Positions 8,057 to 17,532 of a DNA stretch of 64,000 nt are shown here, one piece after another. The notes under the pieces are model-generated. The model had not been told where the DNA came from. It made no database searches and saw nothing but the letters and a program-made list of their open reading frames with translations. A program made the translations under genes and the position numbers. The DNA is from Demequina salsinemoris (GTDB lineage Bacteria; Actinomycetota; Actinomycetes; Actinomycetales; Demequinaceae). The DNA lies in assembly GCF_000974805.1 (NCBI RefSeq), contig NZ_BBQZ01000002.1:375510-439509 (forward strand). The letters are read 5' to 3'. Within the stretch, counting starts at the first letter, position 1. Every line of letters begins with the position of its first letter.

Positions 8057-8902
8057 TCAGGCGAGTGCGAGCCTGCGCCTCGCCACGGCGGCGACCTCGT
8101 GGTTGCTGTAGTTCGTGAAGACCTCGACGAGGCTGTCGGGCAGGTTCGGATTGATCAGCAGCGCGGACAGCACGGTCGGATGACGCTCGGCCTTGACGAC
8201 CTCGATCAGGGTCTCGGACGCGGTGCTCGGGTTCTGCGCGGCCCACCAGCGGATGTCCGCGTCGGGATCGAAGGAGAGCTCGTGCAGCGTCTCGGCGGGG
8301 GTGTTGATGTTGGACGCCTGAAGAAGGCGGTTGACGCCCTCGGTGCCCTTCGCGATGTCGCCGGCCACGTCGTCGAGCACCTTCGCGACGTCGCTGTGGT
8401 CGGCCCGGTACTGCTCGGAGACCTCGCGGACATAGTTGGAGAGCTCGCGGGCCTCCTCGGCGCGGGCCATCACCTCGAGCGTCGTGGGCGAGTCCGGGTC
8501 GCGGATCTCCATGCGGATGGTGAGGGCGAGGTGGCGCAGCGTCTCCGCCATGAGGAACGCGGGGTGCTGAGCGTCGCCATCGGCCTCGGCGCGGAGCTCG
8601 CCCTCGGACCTGCCGATGACGGCCAGGGCCTGAGCGATGGCCTCCATGCGGCCGTCCTGGTGCGCCTGCTCGAGCTGAGCGGACAGCGCGGCGTCCTCCT
8701 CATGCGCGCGGGCGGATGCGTCCATGCTGAGCACGCCTTCGGCGAGCATCACCAGATCGCACTGCACGCCCGAGCGACACGAGTCGCAGTAGTGGTTCTG
8801 AAGCGCGATCGTCGCGGCTGCGGCGAGTCGAGCGCGATCCTGCGGGCGTGCGTCTGCTCCCGCCGGAGCGGTGGCCCTGGAGGCCGAGTCACGGTTCAAC
8901 AC
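8057..8902 (-). CDS. Variant leucine-rich-repeat (LRV-like) protein with Cys-containing N-terminal segment
   Basis: A 281-residue cytoplasmic protein from GTG 8902, chosen because GGGAAAGG lies 7-10 bases upstream; ATG 8959 in the same frame would give 300 residues. The C-terminal 80 residues carry helical repeats of the LRV kind (PAETLHELSFDPDADIRW, NPSTASETLIEVV, INPNLPDSLVEVF). The middle part is helical and Glu-rich. Near the N-terminus the segment HYCDSCRSGVQC has three closely spaced cysteines. The founding LRV protein of Azotobacter is known to hold a 4Fe-4S cluster, so metal binding is possible but is inference. It is transcribed alone, divergent from the APH-type kinase gene. The function is unknown. 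Confidence 0.65.
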   Translation of the reverse strand: MLNRDSASRATAPAGADARPQDRARLAAAATIALQNHYCDSCRSGVQCDLVMLAEGVLSMDASARAHEEDAALSAQLEQAHQDGRMEAIAQALAVIGRSEGELRAEADGDAQHPAFLMAETLRHLALTIRMEIRDPDSPTTLEVMARAEEARELSNYVREVSEQYRADHSDVAKVLDDVAGDIAKGTEGVNRLLQASNINTPAETLHELSFDPDADIRWWAAQNPSTASETLIEVVKAERHPTVLSALLINPNLPDSLVEVFTNYSNHEVAAVARRRLALA

Positions 8903-9047
8903 GTGGTGAGCCCTTTCCCTGCGTCGGTGCTGCGAAGTGACCGAGAGGACGGTCGTCATGGCCCCCATCGGCCATCCGTCGGCATGCGTGAGGGTTCGCG
9001 GCGCGCCCGTTCGGCAATCTGAGAAGTGCCTTCGGTAGCGTGGGCGC

Positions 9048-10238
9048 ATGACGGAGCAACGACGGGCGCGGCTCACAGGCGAAGGCGCCGGTGCGCTCCT
9101 GAGGGAGGCCTTGGGCGCGGCGGGTCGCTCGCTCGACGCCTGGGCCGTCGACGCGGTGCACGACCGGCCGGGCGCGGAGACCTCGGTGTCGTACGACGTC
9201 ATGGTCGACGGGAGCCATCGTTACCTCGTGGCGTCCACCGTGGAGCTGCCGCGCGGCTCTCATCCTGGCGTGATGACCGTGGGTGCGGGTGCGGACGAGG
9301 TGCACGTCTGGGAGCATCCGGTGGATCCTCATCTGCCCGCGCTCGCCGAGGCCTGCGACCCTGTCGCGCTCGGACGGGCCATGTCGGCGGCTCTCGGCCG
9401 GTCTGTCGAGGTGCGCGGCATGCGCGTGCTCGTCCTTCGGCCGTTGCGCCGCGCGGTGCTGCGGATCGAGTCGACGTTGGCGCACGCGGAGCCGAGCGCT
9501 CCGCCCGACGTCCATTTCGTGAAGGTCGTGGGCCCGAGCATGGCGGAGGACGTCGCTCAGCGGTACGCGCTGAGTCCTCACGCGCCGCGTGCCTGGGTGC
9601 TGGGCGACGGTCTCGTCCTGCTCGACGCCGCGCGTGGACGTCCGCTCACCGAGCACCTGTACGACCCCGCCGGTCGGGTGCTGCACCCGCCCGTCGTCCC
9701 TCCCGAGGCCGTGATGGGCGCCCTCACGGCGCTGTCCCCGCGAGCGCTCGAGCTTCCCGGGCGCCCGGCCTGGACGGATCGGCTCCCGCAGTATGCGGCG
9801 CAGGCCCGTCTGCGGGGGCTGCCGTGGGCGGACGAGATCGAGGACCTCGTCGCGGACCGTCTGCGACGAGGCGAGACCGGCCCCGTCGTCCCCGTGCACG
9901 GGGATCTCCACGCGGCCAATCTGTTCCTCGCCCCAGGCCCCGAGGGGCTCACCGCCTCCGCGCTCATCGACCTCGACACCGCGGGACCCGGGTACCTGGT
10001 CGACGACGTCGCATGCCTCCTGGCGCACATGCTCACGCTTCCGACATTCAGCCCTCACGGCTACCGTCACGTCCCCGACGTGCACTTCGCGCTCGTCAAG
10101 GGGATGCTTCCCTACGTGGACGCCAATCAGCTAGCGGGTCGTACCGCGGCGGTCCTCGTCTCGCTCGCGGCGGGCGCGGCGAATCTGGAGCACGCTGAGG
10201 CGTGGATGCATCAGGCCGCGCGGGCCGCGGCCTCATGA
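9048..10238 (+). CDS. Aminoglycoside-phosphotransferase (APH) fold kinase
   Basis: A 396-residue protein with the APH/choline-kinase C-lobe: the Brenner motif HGDLHAANLF holds H284 and the catalytic base D286, and LIDLDTAG supplies the metal-binding aspartate. The N-terminal half is divergent and may be an independent nucleotide- or substrate-binding domain. The TAGCGT at 9036-9041 ends 6 bases before the ATG and no ribosome site is visible, so translation may be leaderless. The gene overlaps dgt by 4 bases (ATGA at 10235) and is therefore coupled to it. The substrate is unknown; a small-molecule or sugar kinase is as likely as antibiotic resistance. Confidence 0.75.
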   Translation: MTEQRRARLTGEGAGALLREALGAAGRSLDAWAVDAVHDRPGAETSVSYDVMVDGSHRYLVASTVELPRGSHPGVMTVGAGADEVHVWEHPVDPHLPALAEACDPVALGRAMSAALGRSVEVRGMRVLVLRPLRRAVLRIESTLAHAEPSAPPDVHFVKVVGPSMAEDVAQRYALSPHAPRAWVLGDGLVLLDAARGRPLTEHLYDPAGRVLHPPVVPPEAVMGALTALSPRALELPGRPAWTDRLPQYAAQARLRGLPWADEIEDLVADRLRRGETGPVVPVHGDLHAANLFLAPGPEGLTASALIDLDTAGPGYLVDDVACLLAHMLTLPTFSPHGYRHVPDVHFALVKGMLPYVDANQLAGRTAAVLVSLAAGAANLEHAEAWMHQAARAAAS

Positions 10239-11773
10239 CCGCGATGAGCATGGACGGCGCCGACGGGCTCAGGCGCGTGCGCAAGGTGGCGGAGACCCTG
10301 GATGAGTCGCAGCGGCTCGAGCGAGGGCCCGAGTACAGGGTGGACCTGGAGCGGATCAGGTTCTCTCCGTACTTCTCGCGGATGTCGGCCGTGACCCAGG
10401 TGATCTCGCAGTCCGGCGCGGGGCTCGCGGTCCACAATCGCCTGACCCACACCGTGAAGGTGACGGCCGTCGCGCGGGCGATCGCGGTGTCTCTGGCCGC
10501 GGACACGGGGGAGCGGGGCCAGGTCGTCGCTCGTCTCGGGGGCTGCGACCCGGTCGTCGTCCAGGCCGCCGCGAGCGCGCACGACCTGGGGCACCCGCCG
10601 TTCGGGCACCTCGGTGAGCAGACGCTCGATCGCCTGGCCAGGGACCGGTTCGGGCTCGAGGAGGGGTTCGAGGGCAACGCGCAGTCGTTCCGCATCCTCA
10701 CGAGGCTCGATGAGTACGATCGCGCGGGCGCGGGGCTCAACCTGACGGCAGCGGTGCGCGCGGCCGTGCTGAAGTATCCATGGGACCGGGCCGAGGGCGA
10801 CAGATGGTCGGGCGGAGCCGAGCGTCCACGGGGGCTGACTCCCCGCGTCCCTGGTGAGGGCGCCCCGAAGTTCTCGGCGTACACGCTCGACCTCGACGAC
10901 TTCGAGGAGGCTCGCGCTGCCTACCCCGCGATCGCCGCGCGTCAGCAGACCGTCGAATGCTCGGTCATGGACATCGCTGACGACATCGCCTACTCGCTGC
11001 ACGATCTGGACGACTTCTACAGGGCGTCGCTGCTGGGTCACGCCGCGGTCTCGACGGAGTTCCGGACCTGGAGGGCCGAGCGGGTCGCGCTGTCGCAGCT
11101 CCCCGCCGCGACGCTCGCGGCGACCTCGCGCGCGCCGGGGCGCGGGCTCGAGGCGCTGAGGCGCCGCCTGCTCGCGAAGGATGCCTGGATCGCGCAGGAC
11201 GATGCGTTCGGCGACTCGGTCGCTCGGATCCAGGAGGACGTGGTCGACGGGCTGCTCGCCGTCCCGTTCGACGGCTCTCTCGACGCGGACCGCGCGCTCG
11301 CGGTGTTCATGTCCGGCTGGGTGTCGCGCCTGCAGCGCTCGATCATCGTGATGGAGGAGCCGCCGATCCGATCCGGGCACGTCAGCCTCGACACCGCTGC
11401 GTGGCACGACGTCGCGGTGCTCAAGTTCCTGCAGGAACGCTTCGTGCTGCATCGTCCGGACCTCGCCGTCTATCAGCGCGGTCAGGCGAGCGTCATCGAA
11501 CGCCTCGTCGAGGCGCTCGCAGCGTGGCTCGACGATCCGCGGGACGTGCACCGCGCGCCGCGTCGTCTCCTCGACCTCGTCGGCCTCGCGGAGCTCGACT
11601 ACCGCGAGGCTGCGATCGGGCTCGACCTGAGCCGGGATCGCGTCCATGCGCTGGCGATCGGCAGGGGAGTGATCGACTACATCGCCTCGCTCACCGATGC
11701 GCAGGCGCGAGCGCTCGCGGGGCTCGTGTCGGGCTCCTCCGAGCGGCTGTGGGACGGCGGTCAGGTCCTCTAG
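10235..11773 (+). CDS. dgt: Deoxyguanosinetriphosphate triphosphohydrolase-like protein
   Basis: A 512-residue HD-domain protein that hydrolyses dNTPs to deoxynucleoside and triphosphate. The metal-binding HD pair is H116-D117 in SAHDLGHPPFGHLGE. An upstream histidine in NRLTHTVKV and the later MDIADDIAYSLHDLDDF segment complete the usual dGTPase signature. The start at ATG 10235 overlaps the APH-type gene's stop; an earlier in-frame ATG at 10202 lies inside that gene and is not preferred. Actinobacterial genomes often place dgt near dnaG or glyS; here the partner is a kinase. dGTP specificity is assumed from the family. Confidence 0.9.
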   Translation: MTAMSMDGADGLRRVRKVAETLDESQRLERGPEYRVDLERIRFSPYFSRMSAVTQVISQSGAGLAVHNRLTHTVKVTAVARAIAVSLAADTGERGQVVARLGGCDPVVVQAAASAHDLGHPPFGHLGEQTLDRLARDRFGLEEGFEGNAQSFRILTRLDEYDRAGAGLNLTAAVRAAVLKYPWDRAEGDRWSGGAERPRGLTPRVPGEGAPKFSAYTLDLDDFEEARAAYPAIAARQQTVECSVMDIADDIAYSLHDLDDFYRASLLGHAAVSTEFRTWRAERVALSQLPAATLAATSRAPGRGLEALRRRLLAKDAWIAQDDAFGDSVARIQEDVVDGLLAVPFDGSLDADRALAVFMSGWVSRLQRSIIVMEEPPIRSGHVSLDTAAWHDVAVLKFLQERFVLHRPDLAVYQRGQASVIERLVEALAAWLDDPRDVHRAPRRLLDLVGLAELDYREAAIGLDLSRDRVHALAIGRGVIDYIASLTDAQARALAGLVSGSSERLWDGGQVL

Positions 11774-11790
11774 GCCCTACGCGCGCCCCG

Positions 11791-11831
11791 GATGAGAGCT
11801 CTCTCATCCTGCGCTCCCTTTGCTCTCAGCC
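11791..11831 (+). promoter_or_regulatory. Candidate operator upstream of acidic exported protein
   Basis: GATGAGAG and CTCTCATC form an inverted repeat with a 2-base centre at 11791-11808. In addition CTCTCATCC (11801-11809) is repeated as CTCTCAGCC (11823-11831) with a start-to-start distance of 22 bases, two helical turns. Direct repeats at such spacing are the usual binding pattern of OmpR-type response regulators, and one is encoded 0.8 kb downstream. Binding is inferred. Confidence 0.45.
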
Positions 11832-11894
11832 TGGCGTCGCATCGTTGACGTGTCAGCAGAAGCACACCGACGGCGACGCGAGGAGATGGCGATC

Positions 11895-12572
11895 ATGAGG
11901 GTGCAAGGGAAGGCTGGATGGATGATCGCAGGTGCGATGGGCACCTTGGCGATCGGAGGAGTGGCGTTCGCGAGCTCGGTGCCGTTGCCGATCTTCTCGG
12001 GAGGCTCGGACGAGCAGACCGTGGACCAGGGCGTCGACCCGGCGGCGGACGCGGAGGCGGTGCAGCCGAGAGACACCGAGGTCAGGGACGTCCAGGGCGA
12101 CGATTCACCGGACGGTGAGATCGGCCCGGTGACCGCTGACGACGGCTCCGACGACTCCTCGGACTCGGACGGGCTGCTCACGGTGGTCAAGGACGACTCC
12201 CCGGACGACGAGACCGAGGACGTGAACGACGACTCGGGCGACGACGCGAACGACGATTCGTCGAGCGGCTCCTCCCGGGAGTCGCAGGGCTACGGCGCAT
12301 CGTCCGGCGGCGGCTCGTCGCACACGGAGAAGTCCTCTGAGGCGGAGCACGGGACCGAGGTCGAGGCTGAGGACGACTCGTCGGACGACTCGAGCGACCA
12401 CGAGTCCACCCACGAATCGACGCATTCGTCGACGCATGAGTCGTCGTCCGGCTCCGAGTCGGAGACGGAGGTCGAGTCCGAGCGCGAGACCGAGGTCGAA
12501 TCGGAGGACGAGGTCGAGGTGGAGCACGAGGACGAGGTCGAGGTCGAGCACGAGGACGAGACCGACTCGTAG
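11895..12572 (+). CDS. Acidic, Asp/Ser/Glu-rich exported or membrane-anchored protein
   Basis: A 225-residue protein from ATG 11895, which has AGGAG 9 bases upstream; an in-frame ATG at 11886 is too close to that site. Residues 1-35 form a signal or anchor segment (MIAGAMGTLAIGGVAFAS). The rest is low-complexity, dominated by Asp, Ser, Glu and Val with His near the end, and strongly negatively charged; the last 40 residues are short Glu-Val/Glu-Ser/Glu-His repeats. No domain is recognised. Such tails can bind cations or act as spacers in the wall. It converges on a two-component system and has a possible response-regulator operator in front, so it may be its target. Confidence 0.6.
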   Translation: MRVQGKAGWMIAGAMGTLAIGGVAFASSVPLPIFSGGSDEQTVDQGVDPAADAEAVQPRDTEVRDVQGDDSPDGEIGPVTADDGSDDSSDSDGLLTVVKDDSPDDETEDVNDDSGDDANDDSSSGSSRESQGYGASSGGGSSHTEKSSEAEHGTEVEAEDDSSDDSSDHESTHESTHSSTHESSSGSESETEVESERETEVESEDEVEVEHEDEVEVEHEDETDS

Positions 12573-12609
12573 GCCATGCCCCCTGAGGTCGCGCCGATCA
12601 GCGACGCGG

Positions 12610-12648
12610 GCGTCGGCTACCGGCTCTGAGCGAGCCGGTAGCCGGCGC
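12610..12648. terminator. Bidirectional 17-bp hairpin overlapping the response-regulator stop
   Basis: Arms 12610-12626 and 12632-12648 pair over 17 bp (one G-T pair) around a TGAGC loop. It sits between the convergent acidic-protein and response-regulator genes and covers the last nine codons and stop of the latter. Confidence 0.75.
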
Positions 12649-13285
12649 CTCGCACCGTCTGGATCCGGTCGGCTCCGAGCTTCCTGCGCAGGTAGCGGAC
12701 GTACACCTCGACGACATTGGAGCCGGGGTCGAAGTCGTATCCCCATACCCGCGAGAGGAGCTGCTCTCGGCTCAGCACGCGACCGGGGCTGGCGAGCAGC
12801 GCCGCGAGGAGTCCGAACTCTCGGGATGACAGCTCGACGGGGGAGCCGTCGACCGTCACCGTGCGGGTGAGCGGGTCGAGGACGACGCCCTCATGCACGA
12901 GCGTCGCTGAGTCCGCTGACCTCGGGGTGTCGCGCAGGCGAAGACGGACCCTTGCCAGGAGCTCCTCGAACCGGAACGGCTTGCCGAGATAGTCGTCCGC
13001 GCCCGACTCGAGGCTCGCGACCGTGTCCTCCACCGACGTGCGTGCGGTGAGGATGATGACGGGCGCCCGGCTCCCGGAGCCCCGCAGGCGCTCGAGGACG
13101 GCGTACCCGTCCATGTCGGGGAGCCCGATGTCCAGGATCACCAGGTCGCAGTCCGGGGACATGGCGAGCTCGAAGCCGTCGCGACCGGATGCCGCGCGGG
13201 ACGTCGTGAACCCGGCCGCCGCGAGCCCCTTGGCCACGAACGATGCGATGCGGTCCTCGTCCTCGATGATCACGATCCGGCTCAT
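12617..13285 (-). CDS. OmpR/PhoB-family response regulator
   Basis: A 222-residue regulator. Receiver domain residues 1-115: acidic pocket E8-D9, phospho-acceptor D52 in LVILDIGLPD, T80 and K102. Winged-helix DNA-binding domain residues about 128-220 with ELSSREFGLLAALL and the recognition helix ending SNVVEVYVRYLRRKLG. It follows the histidine kinase gene with a 4-base overlap, so the two are a cognate pair. The target is not encoded in the pair; the acidic exported protein converging on it is the best local candidate. Confidence 0.92.
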   Translation of the reverse strand: MSRIVIIEDEDRIASFVAKGLAAAGFTTSRAASGRDGFELAMSPDCDLVILDIGLPDMDGYAVLERLRGSGSRAPVIILTARTSVEDTVASLESGADDYLGKPFRFEELLARVRLRLRDTPRSADSATLVHEGVVLDPLTRTVTVDGSPVELSSREFGLLAALLASPGRVLSREQLLSRVWGYDFDPGSNVVEVYVRYLRRKLGADRIQTVRGAGYRLAQSR

Positions 13286-14760
13286 GACTGCTGTCCTTCG
13301 TCGGTGGGCTCACCCACGGGCAGGACCAAGGTGAGGGTGGATCCCTCGCCAGGCGTCGATTCGACGTCGACGGTGCCGCCGTGGGCCTGGGCGATCGCGG
13401 AGACGATCGCGAGGCCCAGGCCGATGCCCTCGTTGCGTCGTCCCTGCGAGTAGCGCTCGAAGAGATGGGGGAGCAGCTCGGGCTCGATCCCGCGGCCGCG
13501 GTCCCGCACCCACAGTCGCACGGTGTCCCCGTCGACGCTGCTGCCGATTCCGATGTCGGAACCGTCAGGGGAGAACCTCACAGCGTTGGACGCGAGCTGG
13601 AGGAGGGCCTGCGCGAGGCGCTGCTCGTCGACGACGATCGTCCCCGACGCGCACTCGTCGAGCACCCACTCCCTGTCCCCGAGCGCGCGAGCCCTGGTGA
13701 GCACCGACTCCGTGAGGTGCTCGAGATCGACGGGGGCCGGCCGCACGAATCCGGGCCGGTCGGACTTCGCGAGCGTCATGAGGTCCTCGACGAGACGGCT
13801 CATGCGGTCCAGCTCGTCGAGGCCGACCTCGCGCGCCTCGGCTGCGTCGGCGGAGTCGTCCGGGTCCATGAGCTCGAGGTGACCCCGCACGACGGTGATG
13901 GGCGTCCGCAGCTCGTGGCTGACGTCGTCGAGGAGCGCGGTGTGGGAGGCGAAGGCCGCCTCGATCCTGCCGAGCATCTCGTTCACGGCCTCCGTCATGT
14001 CGGCGAGGTCATCGTTGCCGGTCACGGGGATGCGCTCGGACAGGTCGTCGCGGCCGATCTCGCGTGCTGTGCCGGCGAGCACGCGCACGGGCCTCAGCAG
14101 GCGTCCCGCGATGCTCCACGCGGCGACGCTCACGAGCACGAAGCAGCCGAGGGCGACCCACGCGTAGATGCTGAACGCCCGGTTGAAGCGCGCGAGCTCC
14201 GCGACCTCGTCGTAAGCCCGCACCTCGGCCGCCACCTCACCGTCGGCGACCACGCCGGAGTCGGCGCCCACGACCAGGCTGCCGTCGGCCGTGGCATGCG
14301 CGGGAGTGACGGCGACGCGGTACGTCGTCACGTCCGTCTCGATGCGCACGATCGACTGGTCCGTCGCGAGCGTCAGCGGGGCGATGGCGGCGAGCAGCTC
14401 CGCGTCGCTCTCCAGGGTGAGCGGCGCATCGTCCACGACGTACGCGAGCTCGCCGTCGACGAAGCCGACGATGCCCTCATGGGGCTCGGGGATGGTGCGT
14501 TCGAGCGAGGCTCGCAGCGCCTCGCGTGGGGACGCGAACGCCTCGCCGGTCGTCGGGTCGACGCCGTCCTCGACGAACTGGACGAACTCCTCGGCGTCGG
14601 AGGTGATGTCCTCGTCGATCCGTGCCTTGATCTCCGAGTCCTGGATGCGCTCGGCTATGAGGCCCGAGACGAGCAGCGCCGCTGCGGCGAGGAACATCAT
14701 GGACGCGACGATGCGCGTGCGCACGTTCACGGTGCGCAGCGACAGCGTCCTCGTCGACAT
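13282..14760 (-). CDS. Membrane sensor histidine kinase
   Basis: A 492-residue kinase. Membrane segment 1 is at about residues 16-36, an extracytoplasmic sensor region at 37-195, membrane segment 2 at about 197-217, HAMP at about 218-270, HisKA with H282 in DDVSHELRTP, and an HATPase domain with LASNAVRFSPDG and DRGRGIEPE boxes up to the C-terminus. The sensor region is not recognised and the signal cannot be predicted. It is divergent from thrS; the 166-base gap must hold both promoters, and TAGCAT at 14879-14884 is a likely thrS -10. Confidence 0.92.
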   Translation of the reverse strand: MSTRTLSLRTVNVRTRIVASMMFLAAAALLVSGLIAERIQDSEIKARIDEDITSDAEEFVQFVEDGVDPTTGEAFASPREALRASLERTIPEPHEGIVGFVDGELAYVVDDAPLTLESDAELLAAIAPLTLATDQSIVRIETDVTTYRVAVTPAHATADGSLVVGADSGVVADGEVAAEVRAYDEVAELARFNRAFSIYAWVALGCFVLVSVAAWSIAGRLLRPVRVLAGTAREIGRDDLSERIPVTGNDDLADMTEAVNEMLGRIEAAFASHTALLDDVSHELRTPITVVRGHLELMDPDDSADAAEAREVGLDELDRMSRLVEDLMTLAKSDRPGFVRPAPVDLEHLTESVLTRARALGDREWVLDECASGTIVVDEQRLAQALLQLASNAVRFSPDGSDIGIGSSVDGDTVRLWVRDRGRGIEPELLPHLFERYSQGRRNEGIGLGLAIVSAIAQAHGGTVDVESTPGEGSTLTLVLPVGEPTDEGQQS

Positions 14761-14926
14761 GGCTGCTCCCTCAGCATCCTGGTTCCAGGCTACCGAATCG
14801 GCCGTCGAGAGGGCCTGGGGTGACGATCAAGCGCGTTCCCGCGTGCCGTGGCGGTGCGTGCGCGTGGCCCGGGGTCGGTAGCATCGTGTCGGTAACTCTC
14901 ACGCCCACGCATCAAGGAGCACGAAC

Positions 14927-16933
14927 GTGTCCAGCCTCATCGCGACCATCGACGGCATCGAGCGAGAGCTCGCGGCCGGGACGACGGGGTCGGACCTCTT
15001 CGGAGAAGCCAGGGACGTGCTCGTCATGCGCGTCGACGGCGCGCTGTGGGACCTCGCTCGCGAGGTTCCGGCGGGCGCGACGGTGGAGGCAGTGACCATC
15101 GCCGAGCCCGATGGGCTCATGGTGCTCCGTCACTCGACCGCGCACGTGCTCGCGCAGGCGGTTCAGCAGGTCAACCCGGACGCGAAGCTCGGCGTGGGCC
15201 CGCCCATCGAGAACGGCTTCTACTACGACTTCGACGTCGAGACCCCGTTCACCCCCGAGGACCTCAAGGCTCTCGAGAAGGCGATGCAGCGCATCGTCAA
15301 GGAGGGGCAGTCCTTCGTGCGGCGCGAGGTCACCCGCGACGAGGCTCTCGCCGAGCTCGCGCACGAGCCGTACAAGTGCGAGCTGCTCAATCACGAGGCC
15401 GGCGCCGCTGAGGGCGCGTCGGTCGAGATCGGCGATGGTGACATCACGATCTACGACAACGTGCGCAGGAACGGCGATCGCGCGTGGGGCGACCTGTGCC
15501 GTGGCCCGCACGTCCCGACCACCAAGGTGCTCGCGAACGGCTGGTCGCTCATGCGCTCGGCCGCCGCGTACTGGAAGGGCTCGGAGAAGAACCCGCAGCT
15601 CCAGCGCGTTTACGGCACCGCGTGGCCCACCAAGGAGGAGCTCGTCGCGTACAAGGACCGCCTGGCCGAGGCCGAGCGCCGCGACCATCGCAAGCTCGGC
15701 GCAGAGCTCGACCTGTACTCGTTCCCCGAGGAGATCGGCTCCGGCATGGTGGTGTTCCACCCGCGCGGAGGCGTCATCAAGCGCGAGATGGAGGACTACG
15801 TCCGCCAGCGTCACATCGAGGAGGGCTTCGAGTACGTCTCGACCCCGCACATCTCGAAGGACGCGCTGTTCTACACCTCGGGCCACCTGCCCTACTACAA
15901 GGGCACGATGTTCCCGCCGATGCACGTCGACGAGGAGATCGACGAGCAGGGCAACGTCACCAAGCAGGGCCAGGAGTACTTCCTCAAGGCCATGAACTGC
16001 CCCATGCACAACCTGATCTTCCGCTCGCGCGGGCGCTCGTATCGCGAGCTGCCCCTGCGCTTCTTCGAGTTCGGCTCGGTCTACCGCTACGAGAAGTCGG
16101 GCGTCGTCCACGGCCTGACCCGCGTGCGGGCCATGACGCAGGACGACTCGCACTCGTACGTCACCCCCGAGCAGGCGGGCGCGGAGATCGAGCACCTCCT
16201 GAGGTTCGTCACCGGGCTGCTCGAGGACTTCGGGCTGACCGACTACTACTTCGAGCTGTCCACCCGCGACACCGAGGGCGACAAGAAGGACAAGTTCATC
16301 GGCTCGGACGAGCAGTGGGAGTCCGCCACGGAGGTGCTGCGCTCCACCGCGGCGAGCTTCGGCCTCGAGCCCGTGCTCGACCCGGGCGGCGCCGCGTTCT
16401 ACGGTCCCAAGATCTCCGTCCAGGCCAAGGACGCGATCGGGCGCACCTGGCAGATGTCGACCATCCAGTACGACTTCAACCAGCCCGAGCGCTTCGGCCT
16501 CGAGTACACGGCCGCCGACGGCTCGCGCCAGCAGCCGGTCATGATCCACTCGGCGAAGTTCGGCTCGATCGAGCGCTTCCTTGGCGTGCTCGTCGAGCAC
16601 TACGCGGGCGCGTTCCCCGTGTGGCTCGCTCCCGTCCAGGTGCGCTGCGTGCCCGTGGCCGAGCCCTTCAACGACTACCTCCACGAGGTCGCCGCGAAGC
16701 TGCGCGCGCAGGGCGTGCGGGTCGAGGTCGACGACTCCGACGAGCGCTTCCCCAAGAAGATCCGCACCGCCTCGAAGGAGAAGGTGCCCTACGTGCTCAT
16801 CGCCGGCGGCGAGGACGCCGAGGCGGGCGCCGTGTCGTTCCGCTTCCGTGACGGAAGCCAGGACAACCAGGTTCCCGTGGACGAGGCCGTCGCGCGCATC
16901 GTCCAGGCGATCAAGGACAAGGCGCAGGTCTGA
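14927..16933 (+). CDS. thrS: Threonyl-tRNA synthetase
   Basis: A 668-residue class II synthetase starting at GTG 14927 behind AAGGAG. N-terminal TGS domain (residues about 1-65), the editing domain, then the catalytic core with MNCPMHN carrying the zinc cysteine, [12 protein letters not shown] (motif 2), and a C-terminal anticodon-binding domain. It heads a run in which every following gene to the TPR gene is separated by at most 45 bases. No T-box leader is visible in the 166 bases upstream. Confidence 0.97.
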   Translation: MSSLIATIDGIERELAAGTTGSDLFGEARDVLVMRVDGALWDLAREVPAGATVEAVTIAEPDGLMVLRHSTAHVLAQAVQQVNPDAKLGVGPPIENGFYYDFDVETPFTPEDLKALEKAMQRIVKEGQSFVRREVTRDEALAELAHEPYKCELLNHEAGAAEGASVEIGDGDITIYDNVRRNGDRAWGDLCRGPHVPTTKVLANGWSLMRSAAAYWKGSEKNPQLQRVYGTAWPTKEELVAYKDRLAEAERRDHRKLGAELDLYSFPEEIGSGMVVFHPRGGVIKREMEDYVRQRHIEEGFEYVSTPHISKDALFYTSGHLPYYKGTMFPPMHVDEEIDEQGNVTKQGQEYFLKAMNCPMHNLIFRSRGRSYRELPLRFFEFGSVYRYEKSGVVHGLTRVRAMTQDDSHSYVTPEQAGAEIEHLLRFVTGLLEDFGLTDYYFELSTRDTEGDKKDKFIGSDEQWESATEVLRSTAASFGLEPVLDPGGAAFYGPKISVQAKDAIGRTWQMSTIQYDFNQPERFGLEYTAADGSRQQPVMIHSAKFGSIERFLGVLVEHYAGAFPVWLAPVQVRCVPVAEPFNDYLHEVAAKLRAQGVRVEVDDSDERFPKKIRTASKEKVPYVLIAGGEDAEAGAVSFRFRDGSQDNQVPVDEAVARIVQAIKDKAQV

Positions 16934-16935
16934 CG

Positions 16936-17487
16936 ATGCCCGAGGTGGTCGACTCCGAGACGATGGGTGGGGAGCCCGACGGCTTCGAGCGTCTGTGGAC
17001 GCCGCACCGGATGGCGTACATCACCCACTCCTCTGAGCGATCGCGAATCGAAGGGGACAGCGACTGCCCGCTGTGCAAGAAGGTCACGGATGACGACCGC
17101 GCGCACCTCGTCGTCCACCGGGGGCAGACGTGCTACGTGGTGCTCAACCTGTTCCCCTACAACCCCGGGCACCTCATGATCTGCCCCTATCGGCACATCG
17201 GCTGGTACACGCAGGCGACCGTCGAGGAGCGCGCCGAGATCGCGGAGCTCACCGCCGAGGCGATGGGCGTGCTCCAGGCGCTGAGCGGCACCCAGGGCTT
17301 CAACATCGGCATGAACCAGGGCGTCCCGGGGGGAGCAGGCATCTCCGAGCACCTGCACCAGCACGTCGTGCCCCGGTGGACCGGCGACGCGAACTTCCTG
17401 CCCATCATCGGACGCACCAAGGCCGTTCCCGAGCTGCTGGATGACACCTGGCAGCGCGTGAGCGAGGCCTGGGCCGCGCGCCGCTGA
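16936..17487 (+). CDS. HIT-family protein, likely diadenosine polyphosphate phosphorylase
   Basis: A 183-residue HIT protein, two bases after thrS. The histidine triad is H139, H141, H143 in EHLHQHV. A CPLC pair at residues 44-47 may bind zinc. Length, N-terminal extension and position between thrS and pgsA correspond to M. tuberculosis Rv2613c, known as an Ap4A phosphorylase. Coupling to an aminoacyl-tRNA synthetase is sensible because synthetases produce Ap4A. The reaction is assigned by family and synteny. Confidence 0.88.
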   Translation: MPEVVDSETMGGEPDGFERLWTPHRMAYITHSSERSRIEGDSDCPLCKKVTDDDRAHLVVHRGQTCYVVLNLFPYNPGHLMICPYRHIGWYTQATVEERAEIAELTAEAMGVLQALSGTQGFNIGMNQGVPGGAGISEHLHQHVVPRWTGDANFLPIIGRTKAVPELLDDTWQRVSEAWAARR

Positions 17488-17532
17488 GCCCCCGACCACG
17501 ACCCACGACCGCTCCTGAGAAGAAAGGCAACG

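Noticed and set aside
14761-14926. T-box leader before thrS (also considered for hisS, aspS and alaS)
   Set aside because: No T-box bulge sequence or specifier hairpin was found in any of the four upstream gaps.
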